The notes beneath the pieces are model-generated. The model was not told the DNA's origin, ran no database searches, and saw only the letters and a list, made by a program, of their open reading frames with translations. Of a DNA stretch of 47,673 nucleotides, positions 41,237 to 47,673 are shown piece after piece; positions within the stretch are counted from its first letter, which is position 1, and each line of letters starts with the position of its first letter. Source of the stretch: an uncultured Alphaproteobacteria bacterium (GTDB taxonomy: Bacteria; Pseudomonadota; Alphaproteobacteria; RF32; CAG-239). The stretch covers positions 1 through 47,673 of the forward strand of contig CAKQRB010000022.1 in NCBI GenBank assembly GCA_934271195.1, written 5' to 3'. The position numbers were made by a program, and so were the translations under genes.

Positions 41237-44200
41237 TTTTGATATTCTCCAAATCATTTTTGTTTATTTCATAATAAACGTCTTTAGTGTATTTTTCAAA
41301 AAGCTGCAAGGTCTTTTCGTTGGGAATCCGAGCAAATTTTATGTTTACAAAATATTTGTCAGCCGCCTGATAAAATTTGTAAGTAATATCCGGACTGTTT
41401 TCTGTCAACAACCGGAAAGAAAACACTTCTTCAGCTCTTTTTATGTCAGTTTGCGCCGTCAACAAACGAGTGTTCAACATTGCTCTGGCAAGCAGACTGA
41501 CACGGTAAGTATTTGTTATGCCGTTGAAGCCGATTAAGCGTCCTAACCGTAAATTCCAGAGAGTACTGTATGTCCAGTCTGCAACGTCCGGCGAAAGGTC
41601 GATAAAATCGGCGGCGGCAGTCCAAACCTGAAATTTTGGCGGGAACCTGACATAAGCCGCCCTTGAGCCGCGGCCGATATCAATGTCATAACGGCCGATA
41701 TCAAAGCGGGCAAGCGGTTTTTTGCCGGCATTAAGCAAGGTGACTTCTGTTTTTTGTGAAGCGGGATCATCAAAATCCTGCAGGCCGAAATGCGCCAGAT
41801 GTTCGATTTTGTCTGATTTCTTTTCAAAGTAATAAGCTTCCAGCAGAGCGCTCAGAAAACTGCGAATACGGTCCTGCAGGATCATAAAGTGCGGCCGGTC
41901 TTTTAACTGCCAGATGCCGTCCTGCTTAATGAAAGTCAGGTTACCGTGAACCGTCGTGAGAGAAAGTTCGGAAATATTGTTTATCTGTTCGGGCAGTTTG
42001 GCAAACAGCGGTTTTTCAATGAAATCTTCCGAACTTCCGAGGCGTGTGTAGTGCGAAGACATGAGACCGGCCGCCAAAAGCAAGAGTGCCCCGAAGATTA
42101 TCATGCGCGGTCCGCGTTTGAGTTTTTCGGATAAGCGGGAACGTGTACGGCGGCGGTGTCTGAAATGAAAGATCAGAACGGCCAGACCCAATAATAGCGG
42201 CAAGGTATAAATGTTGGCAAATTTGACGGCAAAATCTATTTTTTTTATTTTACGGCGGCTTTCTCCCTGTACTTTTTGCAGTTCCTGCCGCAGAGAATTC
42301 AGCTGTTTGCGGACGCCGGCAATCAGCGCCAGTTCATCCGGCGTGAAGTTTTCCCGTTGTTCAAAGCTTTTTTTGTTCCAGACTTCCTGCAGGCCGGCTT
42401 TGGCGCGGTCAATATTGTTCATAATTTCATTTTCTTTGATTTTGGCTTCGCGCAGGCCGGCTTTGCGGATGTGTTCGACCTGAGTGAAGGGACGCAGTTT
42501 TTCCGTTTGCCCACGCAAGCTCAGAAGTTCTTGGTTTCCGGTCAGGACATCCAGCCCGTTCAGCACGAAATCAGCATTGTCAAGCAACGGGATAAAATAT
42601 TGTTTGTCGGCGATAAATATATTTTTGCCCCAGTAAGAATCGTATAAAAAGTCGGTGTCGCCGACGACAATTATGTCAAAGGCTTTACTGAGGTTGGTGC
42701 TGGTAAGACGGGCGGCAATGTATTTGCTGTAGGTGTCGGCTTTGAAGCGGTGAAGTAAATCTGCCGGATTGGTGCTGCGGCGAATCAGCTCAGCCGGAAT
42801 CAGCGCGGAGTTTCGGCTAAGCGAAATCAACGGCGTGAAGCTGATATTTTGCTGTTGTCGGTCCGGCTCGATAACGGTAGCGGAAGAAAACAAGAGTTGC
42901 TTTAAGCGCGTTAAGCCGGAAAATGTCGGATTGAAGTTGTTTTCGTGCAGCAGGAATTGGACGACATCCTGCGTGAAGTTGGTTGTTTTGGTTGTGTTGC
43001 CGGAAGCATTGACCAGCAGCGAGTTTTCTAAATCAGCGACGGCAACGTCCGTATAATAATGGAATCCCCAGATTTTGTCGAGCCCGTTCAAATCAGACGG
43101 TTCAGGTTTGGAATTAACCGGAGCCAGATTGTTTAAGGCCTCGGAGGCAATATCGACAAAGAGCATGATTTTTCCGCCCTGATAACTGTATTCCTGCAAA
43201 GCTCTGACCATGGCATCCGAGGGATGTTTGGGATGGATAACGAGGATGGCTTTAAGCGAATCGTTAATGTCTTCCGGTTTGTTTATCATTCTGATGTTGT
43301 AGAATTTGTCCAGACGGTTCAGCAGTTCCCAACGCGGCGTGATGATGCCGTTGATGGTTTCGCTGTTGACCGGCAGAGAGGAGAATATGCCAAGCAGCGG
43401 TTTGGCGTTGTTAAGGGTATAGAGCGTTTCTGTGAGGTCTTGTTCAATGTGCTCCTGACGTTCCAGCGGCAAAAAAGGAATGATTTTTTTATTGTCCAGA
43501 CTGTCAGAAAAAACAATGCCGAAAAAAGCGGCTTGCGAGCGGTCTATGACCGGAAAACCGTGCAGGCCGACGGCAATGGCATAATCTTCCGACTCGCTCA
43601 TCGGTTCTACATAATTTATCTGATAAGAGAATTGTCCGCCGGAGATGTTTTCATACTGTTGCAGCAATAACCGGATCTTGTCAAAATAGGTGCGGAATTC
43701 TGGATTGCGTTCACTTAAAATTTTAGAATAAAAAAGTTTGGCGTTGACCGGATTGGGCAGATTTTGAAGGATCCGTCGGGTAGACGGCGTGAGAGTAAAG
43801 TTGTTTTCTTCCGTCAAGTCCAGACGGATGTTGCGCATGTGGTTGTTGGCAAGCAGGTTGAGGCCGATAAATCCCAGAAGGAGCGCTCCAAAGAGCAGAA
43901 TATAGTGCCGGCGGCAACCTGAGCGGACCAATGGCGAGGTGCCGGCGGTTTTGAAGCTGACGACGATTTCGGTTGTGAAGTTAAACAGCAGAATTAAGGA
44001 TGCGTAAAATATAATATCACGGAGTTCCAGCAGTCCCTGCGTGATGGCCGCAAAATGGGTGATGAAGCTGAAAGAGGCAATCATATCTACAATTGATAGC
44101 GGTAAGAATATCCGAAATAAGGCAAGGACGTATTCCAGCGAGCTTAAGAAAAACAGCAGATTGGCAATGACAGACAGTACCAGAGCGATTACCTGATTTT

Positions 44201-44672
44201 TGGTCAGGGCAGACATGGTTTGCGAGATGGCGAGCATACAGCCAGACAGAACAAAACTGCCGAAATAGCTGAGCAGAATAACGGCATTGTCCGGTTCGCC
44301 GAGCAGGTTGACCGTTATCCAGAATGGAAAAGTCAGGATTAAGGCAATGGCGCAAAACAGCCAGGAAGCCAAAAATTTGCCCCAGACCAATGCCGTGGCG
44401 GTGACAGGCATGGTCATAATCTGGACAATGCTTTTGCTTTTGAATTCTTCGGCCCAGAGGCGCATGGAAATTCCAGGAATGAACAACAGGTACAGCCAGG
44501 GCTGAAAGCTGAACATCGGTAACAAGTCTGCTCTGCCGCGCTCAAAAAAATGACCGAAGTAAATGGCAAAGGAGCCATTGAGAAGCAGAAAAGCCACCAG
44601 ATAGACGTAGGCCAACGGTGATGTAAAGTAGCGTTTGAGTTCGTTTTTGGCAATGATACAGGTGCTTTTCAT
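41217..44672 (-). CDS. Fusion ABC permease / GldG-type / DUF4340 protein
   Basis: A single 1151-residue protein that joins three parts usually encoded apart. Residues 1-250 form an ABC-2 permease like GldF, with six membrane segments. Residues about 255-850 are a GldG-like ABC_transp_aux part: a membrane segment, a long periplasmic domain, a coiled coil (about 770-830) and a closing membrane segment. Residues about 880-1151 are a DUF4340-like domain after another membrane segment. The reading frame runs through with no stop, so the fusion is not an artefact of a frameshift. Its ATG overlaps the ATPase stop. A periplasmic or envelope transport or assembly role is likely; gliding is not implied. 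Confidence 0.85.
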   Translation of the reverse strand: MKSTCIIAKNELKRYFTSPLAYVYLVAFLLLNGSFAIYFGHFFERGRADLLPMFSFQPWLYLLFIPGISMRLWAEEFKSKSIVQIMTMPVTATALVWGKFLASWLFCAIALILTFPFWITVNLLGEPDNAVILLSYFGSFVLSGCMLAISQTMSALTKNQVIALVLSVIANLLFFLSSLEYVLALFRIFLPLSIVDMIASFSFITHFAAITQGLLELRDIIFYASLILLFNFTTEIVVSFKTAGTSPLVRSGCRRHYILLFGALLLGFIGLNLLANNHMRNIRLDLTEENNFTLTPSTRRILQNLPNPVNAKLFYSKILSERNPEFRTYFDKIRLLLQQYENISGGQFSYQINYVEPMSESEDYAIAVGLHGFPVIDRSQAAFFGIVFSDSLDNKKIIPFLPLERQEHIEQDLTETLYTLNNAKPLLGIFSSLPVNSETINGIITPRWELLNRLDKFYNIRMINKPEDINDSLKAILVIHPKHPSDAMVRALQEYSYQGGKIMLFVDIASEALNNLAPVNSKPEPSDLNGLDKIWGFHYYTDVAVADLENSLLVNASGNTTKTTNFTQDVVQFLLHENNFNPTFSGLTRLKQLLFSSATVIEPDRQQQNISFTPLISLSRNSALIPAELIRRSTNPADLLHRFKADTYSKYIAARLTSTNLSKAFDIIVVGDTDFLYDSYWGKNIFIADKQYFIPLLDNADFVLNGLDVLTGNQELLSLRGQTEKLRPFTQVEHIRKAGLREAKIKENEIMNNIDRAKAGLQEVWNKKSFEQRENFTPDELALIAGVRKQLNSLRQELQKVQGESRRKIKKIDFAVKFANIYTLPLLLGLAVLIFHFRHRRRTRSRLSEKLKRGPRMIIFGALLLLAAGLMSSHYTRLGSSEDFIEKPLFAKLPEQINNISELSLTTVHGNLTFIKQDGIWQLKDRPHFMILQDRIRSFLSALLEAYYFEKKSDKIEHLAHFGLQDFDDPASQKTEVTLLNAGKKPLARFDIGRYDIDIGRGSRAAYVRFPPKFQVWTAAADFIDLSPDVADWTYSTLWNLRLGRLIGFNGITNTYRVSLLARAMLNTRLLTAQTDIKRAEEVFSFRLLTENSPDITYKFYQAADKYFVNIKFARIPNEKTLQLFEKYTKDVYYEINKNDLENIKNVITAP

Positions 44673-45403
44673 TAATTATTCTCCCAGGAAGTCAGTTTTT
44701 TGAAAGCGTTTTCCAGACTGTGGCTGTGTGTTTGCTGCAAAACGTCCTGCAAGCTGCCGTCAGCCATGATTTTGCCTTTGTTAATCAGGATAATCCTCGT
44801 GCTGATGTTTTCGGCTTCTTCCAATAAGTGAGTGGAGATGATGATGGTTTTGTTTTGACCCATTTGTCTTATCAGGCTGCGGATGTGTTCTTTCTGATTG
44901 GGGTCAAGACCGTCAGTCGGTTCATCAAGCAACAAAATTTGCGGATCGGAGATAATGCTCTGGGCAAAGCCGACACGGCGGAGATAGCCTTTGGATAGGG
45001 TTTCAATACGCTGAGCCAATACATTTTCAATATTGGAGATTTTACAGACTTCCTGCAGGTGCCGTTGTTTCTTTTTTCCGAAAAAGCCGCGGAGCTCCGC
45101 CATATAATTCAGAAAAGCAGCCACGGTCATGTCCGGATACAGCGGAGAGCCTTCCGATAAAAAACCAATGGCGGTTTTGGCTGCCAGCGGATGATTTTTG
45201 ATGTTTTGGCCCAGAATGAAAATTTCTCCGTCAGATGGCGCCAGATAGCCGGTTATCATATTCATGAGGGTTGATTTTCCGGCTCCGTTTGGTCCGAGCA
45301 GAGCAATAATTTCACCTTTTTCGGCACTGAAACTGATATCTGATACAGCTTGCAGGTCGTCAAAATTTTTGCAAAGGTTTTTTACTTCAATTGTTGCGGT
45401 CAT
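44672..45403 (-). CDS. ABC transporter ATP-binding protein (GldA-like)
   Basis: A 243-residue ABC ATPase. Start at ATG 45403, after AAAGGAAA; a GTG 15 bases earlier is an alternative. Walker A GPNGAGKS, the signature LSKGYLRRVGFAQS (variant of LSGGQ) and Walker B ILLLDEPTDGLDPNQ are all intact. It is the energy partner of the fused permease encoded directly after it, with a one-base overlap. It may form the typical gld-type ATPase/permease pair. The CDF, nitroreductase and Cys-rich genes follow in the same operon. Confidence 0.92.
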   Translation of the reverse strand: MTATIEVKNLCKNFDDLQAVSDISFSAEKGEIIALLGPNGAGKSTLMNMITGYLAPSDGEIFILGQNIKNHPLAAKTAIGFLSEGSPLYPDMTVAAFLNYMAELRGFFGKKKQRHLQEVCKISNIENVLAQRIETLSKGYLRRVGFAQSIISDPQILLLDEPTDGLDPNQKEHIRSLIRQMGQNKTIIISTHLLEEAENISTRIILINKGKIMADGSLQDVLQQTHSHSLENAFKKLTSWENN

Positions 45404-45468
45404 GCTTTTTCCTTTCACTAAACCGATTTTATGATAACGGTAAAAGCTGAAAATATTATGAATCGGCG

Positions 45469-46233
45469 TCAGCGGCGGTTGATTTCATAAAGCGCAATGG
45501 CGGCAGCGGTCGAAACGTTCAGGCTTTCTACTTTGGGCGAAATAGGCAGTTTGACCGAGGCATCGCAGCTTTCTTCCACAAGCCGGCGCATTCCTTTGCC
45601 TTCCGAGCCCATGACAATGGCGGTTTTTCCCGCTTTATTGATTTTGTCAATGGTTGTTTGAGCGTATCCGTCCATGCCGAGAATCCAAAAGCCGGCTTCT
45701 TTCAGCCGGTTCAGGGTACGGGAGAGATTGGTAACGCGGCAGATTGGCAAAAGTTCTATCATGCCGGCAGAGGCTTTGGCCATGGCACCGGTTTCCTGCG
45801 GCGAGTTTTTGTCCTGCATGATAAGCGCCAGCGTATTGAACGCAACGCAGGAGCGGATAATAGCGCCGATATTTTGCGGGTCAGTTACCTGATCAAGCAC
45901 CAGAATATGACAGTCAGGCTGTTGGGCGGACAAAGCGCAAATATCTTCAATCGAATAGTCTTCAAGTTCTCTGCATTGGGCGGCGTATCCCTGATGAACG
46001 GCCTCACGCGGGAGCATTTTGTCAATGTCTTTTCGGTCGACAATTTGCAAAGGCGTATTGTCTTTTTGGCTTGCGCTCAGGTGTTTTTTGAGTTCCGGCG
46101 CGTTTTCTGTGGCGGCGTAGATTTTGAGAATCTGCCGTGACGGATTGGCAATGGCCGCAAAGACGGGGTGTCTGCCGTATAAAAGCACGGAACCTTTGGC
46201 GGGAGATGCAGGAAAGTTTTTGTTTTTAGCCAT
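45469..46233 (-). CDS. rlmB: TrmH-family 23S rRNA ribose methyltransferase (RlmB)
   Basis: A 254-residue SpoU/TrmH methyltransferase. An N-terminal substrate-binding domain (about 15-85) precedes the knotted SAM domain. Motifs are VTDPQNIGAIIRSC (motif 1), TAIVMGSEGKGM (motif 2) and LPISPKVESLNVSTAAAIALYEINR (motif 3). It most likely 2'-O-methylates 23S rRNA, as RlmB. AAGGA within the end of murQ serves as its ribosome binding site. A few family members act on tRNA, so the target is a family-based call. Confidence 0.9.
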   Translation of the reverse strand: MAKNKNFPASPAKGSVLLYGRHPVFAAIANPSRQILKIYAATENAPELKKHLSASQKDNTPLQIVDRKDIDKMLPREAVHQGYAAQCRELEDYSIEDICALSAQQPDCHILVLDQVTDPQNIGAIIRSCVAFNTLALIMQDKNSPQETGAMAKASAGMIELLPICRVTNLSRTLNRLKEAGFWILGMDGYAQTTIDKINKAGKTAIVMGSEGKGMRRLVEESCDASVKLPISPKVESLNVSTAAAIALYEINRR

Positions 46234-46238
46234 GATAA

Positions 46239-47147
46239 TTATCCTTTGATGATTTTTCTTAAAATGCCGCCGTTGTCAGCCAGAAGTTTTTCGGCCTCAT
46301 CTTTTGAGCAGTTTTTGGCGGCCATGACACAGGCGGTTTTGACATTGTTATTGCTTTTTTGCAGAAATACGGCGGCCTGTTCGGGCGCTGTGCCGGAGAT
46401 TTCCGAAACAAAACGGCAAGCGCGTTTAAGGAGCTTGATATTGCTGATCTGCAAGTCAATCATATAATTTTTATAGGTTTTGCCAAGGCGAATCATTGCG
46501 CCGGTCGTCAACATATTCAGAATCATTTTTTGTGCGGTGCCGGATTTCATTCTTGAAGAACCGGTGATGACTTCGGGGCCGACCTGCGGATTGATAAACA
46601 CGTCAGCGTATCGGGCAATTTCGGCTTGCGGATTGGAACTAATCGCAATGGTTTTCAGTTTGAGATCATGCGCCCGCTTGATGGCTGTTACGACATAAGC
46701 CGGATTGCCGCCGGCTGAAATGCCGACAATGACGTCCTGCGGCTGCGGGCAGAATTTCATCAGATCGGCAACGGCAAATTCTTCATTGTCTTCGGCATTC
46801 TCCACCGCGTTACGGACGGCGTCATCTCCGCCGGCAATAAAGGCCTGAACCATGTTTGAACCGACTCCGAAAGTCGGAGGCATTTCCGAAGCGTCGAGAA
46901 TCCCCAGACGTCCGCTGGTGCCGGCGCCAAAATAGGCTAACCTGCCGCCTCCGGCAAAGGCTTTTGCTATCAGGTCTATCCCTTGGGCAACCGAATCCAG
47001 AACTTTTTCTACCGCATAAGCGACCTTTTGGTCTTCCCTGTTTATTATGCGAGCAATTTGCAAAGGCGAAAGCAAATCAATTTCGCTTGAAGCCGGATTA
47101 CTTTTTTCGGTTAATTCAATGACAGGCATGGTTTTTTTCTCACTCAT
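46239..47147 (-). CDS. murQ: N-acetylmuramic acid 6-phosphate etherase MurQ
   Basis: A 302-residue SIS-domain enzyme that removes lactate from MurNAc-6-phosphate in peptidoglycan recycling. The signature AGTSGRLGILDASEMPPTFG holds the sugar-phosphate site and catalytic Glu. A second block GGNPAYVVTA and TGSSRMKSGTAQKMILNMLTT are also typical. Length is normal. No strong Shine-Dalgarno precedes ATG 47147; Met7 is an alternative start. No murP or anmK is nearby, so the feeding step lies elsewhere. It is first in a two-gene operon with rlmB. Confidence 0.96.
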   Translation of the reverse strand: MSEKKTMPVIELTEKSNPASSEIDLLSPLQIARIINREDQKVAYAVEKVLDSVAQGIDLIAKAFAGGGRLAYFGAGTSGRLGILDASEMPPTFGVGSNMVQAFIAGGDDAVRNAVENAEDNEEFAVADLMKFCPQPQDVIVGISAGGNPAYVVTAIKRAHDLKLKTIAISSNPQAEIARYADVFINPQVGPEVITGSSRMKSGTAQKMILNMLTTGAMIRLGKTYKNYMIDLQISNIKLLKRACRFVSEISGTAPEQAAVFLQKSNNNVKTACVMAAKNCSKDEAEKLLADNGGILRKIIKG

Positions 47148-47203
47148 TTAAGATTATGAACGGAATTTAATCCAAATAAATTAAGAAATATATAAAAAAG
47201 GTG

Positions 47204-47230
47204 TTGACATTATGGCAAAAATGCTATTAT
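47204..47230 (+). promoter_or_regulatory. Promoter of the tRNA-Tyr/tRNA-Gly/tuf cluster
   Basis: A perfect TTGACA (47204-47209) and TATTAT (47225-47230) with a 15-base spacer; TTATTT two bases later gives 17. The first tRNA begins about 55 bases downstream. Confidence 0.6.
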
Positions 47231-47289
47231 TTGCAGGTTAGATGATTTATTGGATTAAATCCTCAATCCCCGGATTGGAAGTTTCTTAA

Positions 47290-47375
47290 GGAGGGGTGGC
47301 AGAGCGGTCAAATGCAACGGACTGTAAATCCGTCGACTTTAGTCTACGAAGGTTCGAATCCTTCCCCCTCCACCA
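47290..47375 (+). tRNA. tRNA-Tyr (anticodon GTA)
   Basis: A class II tRNA. Acceptor GGAGGGG pairs with CCCCTCC, anticodon loop CTGTAAA (anticodon GTA), T arm GAAGG-TTCGAAT-CCTTC, and encoded CCA. Confidence 0.96.
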
Positions 47376-47412
47376 TTTCAATCTTGGTTTGCTCTCGAGA
47401 GAGGACGATTAA

Positions 47413-47486
47413 GCGGGTGTAGCTCAATGGTAGAGCAGAAGCCTTCCAAGCTTATGACGGGGGTTCGATTCCCCTCACCCGCTCCA
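47413..47486 (+). tRNA. tRNA-Gly (anticodon TCC)
   Basis: A class I tRNA. Acceptor GCGGGTG pairs fully with CACCCGC, anticodon loop CTTCCAA (anticodon TCC), encoded CCA. It reads GGA/GGG, complementing the GCC isoacceptor at 34435. Confidence 0.96.
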
Positions 47487-47546
47487 TTTTTCTTCCCCAC
47501 TTGAGTTTTTATTGTAACAACATAACAGATTTTAGGATTAAGAACG

Positions 47547-47673
47547 ATGGCAAAAGAGAAGTTTGAGCGGACAAAACCGCACTGCAATATCGGAACAATC
47601 GGTCACGTAGACCATGGTAAAACCACATTGACAGCGGCCATAACAAAAGTATTGGCAGAGGAAGGCGGAGCAA
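47547..47673 (+). CDS. tuf: Elongation factor Tu, 3'-truncated by window edge
   Basis: The first 42 codons are present. They read MAKEKFERTKPHCNIGTIGH, followed by VDHGKTTLTAAITKVLAE, the classical EF-Tu start with P-loop GHVDHGKT. AGGA lies nine bases upstream. The tRNA-Tyr/tRNA-Gly/tuf order matches the common bacterial tufB context, in which tRNA-Trp and secE often follow. Confidence 0.96.
   Translation, partial: MAKEKFERTKPHCNIGTIGHVDHGKTTLTAAITKVLAEEGGA

Noticed and set aside
47378..47587. Minus-strand frame of 69 codons over the tRNA-Gly and tuf start
   Set aside because: It is antisense to a tRNA and to tuf; such frames are known spurious products of tRNA regions.
1..47673. CRISPR array, prophage or complete insertion sequence
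   Set aside because: No regularly spaced direct repeats, no integrase, transposase or phage structural genes were seen.

Overview
The window reads as a contiguous piece of an alphaproteobacterial chromosome with fairly low GC, probably from an uncultured, host-associated relative of the Rhodospirillales. Evidence: alphaproteobacterial families (DUF2336, DUF2333, a YlxR-L7Ae fusion protein, a 182-residue NifU-type protein), the lpxC-bamD-recN order, a Gram-negative envelope gene set (lpxC, bamD), and a tRNA-Tyr/tRNA-Gly/tuf cluster. No phage genes, CRISPR array or complete insertion sequence was seen. The taxonomic placement is inference from gene content, not from a tree.

Layout, left to right. 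1-1.3 kb: the 3' end of a very cysteine-rich repeat protein faces a small unknown gene across a shared terminator. 1.5-5.6 kb: a tight operon of murJ, a DUF2333 membrane protein, a NifU-type Fe-S carrier and a Bax-like glucosaminidase. 5.7-9.2 kb: DUF2336 protein, a GAF/HD-GYP cyclic-di-GMP phosphodiesterase and a GloB-like metallo-hydrolase. 9.3-11.4 kb: a 699-residue charged orphan protein with three internal repeats. 11.5-16.8 kb: rimP-nusA-ylxR/L7Ae-infB behind a leader with a terminator-like hairpin. 16.8-20.0 kb: a 397-residue orphan and ftsH. 20.0-22.0 kb: a small inverted-repeat element and typA. 22.2-24.1 kb: small membrane protein, PfkB-family kinase and a ferredoxin. 24.2-31.5 kb: htpG, then recN, bamD, lpxC and rnpB on the minus strand, a prepilin peptidase and a voltage-gated-type cation channel. 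31.6-33.7 kb: groES-groEL. 33.8-36.8 kb: small and unknown genes (TM2 protein, ASCH-like protein, nitroreductase) between tRNA-Gly(GCC) and tRNA-Ser(CGA). 37.1-39.2 kb: an SMR-transporter remnant and a KefB-like antiporter. 39.3-45.4 kb, minus strand: an ABC ATPase, a giant GldF/GldG/DUF4340 fusion, a cation-diffusion facilitator, a periplasmic nitroreductase-like protein and a secreted Cys-rich protein. 45.5-47.7 kb: rlmB and murQ, then divergent tRNA-Tyr, tRNA-Gly(UCC) and the start of tuf.

Functionally the window is mostly housekeeping: envelope building (murJ, lpxC, bamD, murQ, Bax), translation and transcription (rimP, nusA, infB, tuf, rlmB, rnpB, tRNAs) and protein quality control (ftsH, htpG, groESL). 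The htpG and groESL promoters share an RpoH-like CTTG-N-CC pattern with equal spacing, and no CIRCE operator was found.

The parts most worth a second look are the one-polypeptide GldF-GldG-DUF4340 fusion, the 699-residue repeat protein, the Cys-rich tandem-repeat protein at the left edge, the bacterial channel with a Cav-like SMDGW filter, the SMR remnant beside a tRNA-derived inverted repeat, and a short element present at two gene 3' ends. No clearly new defence or mobile system is visible.
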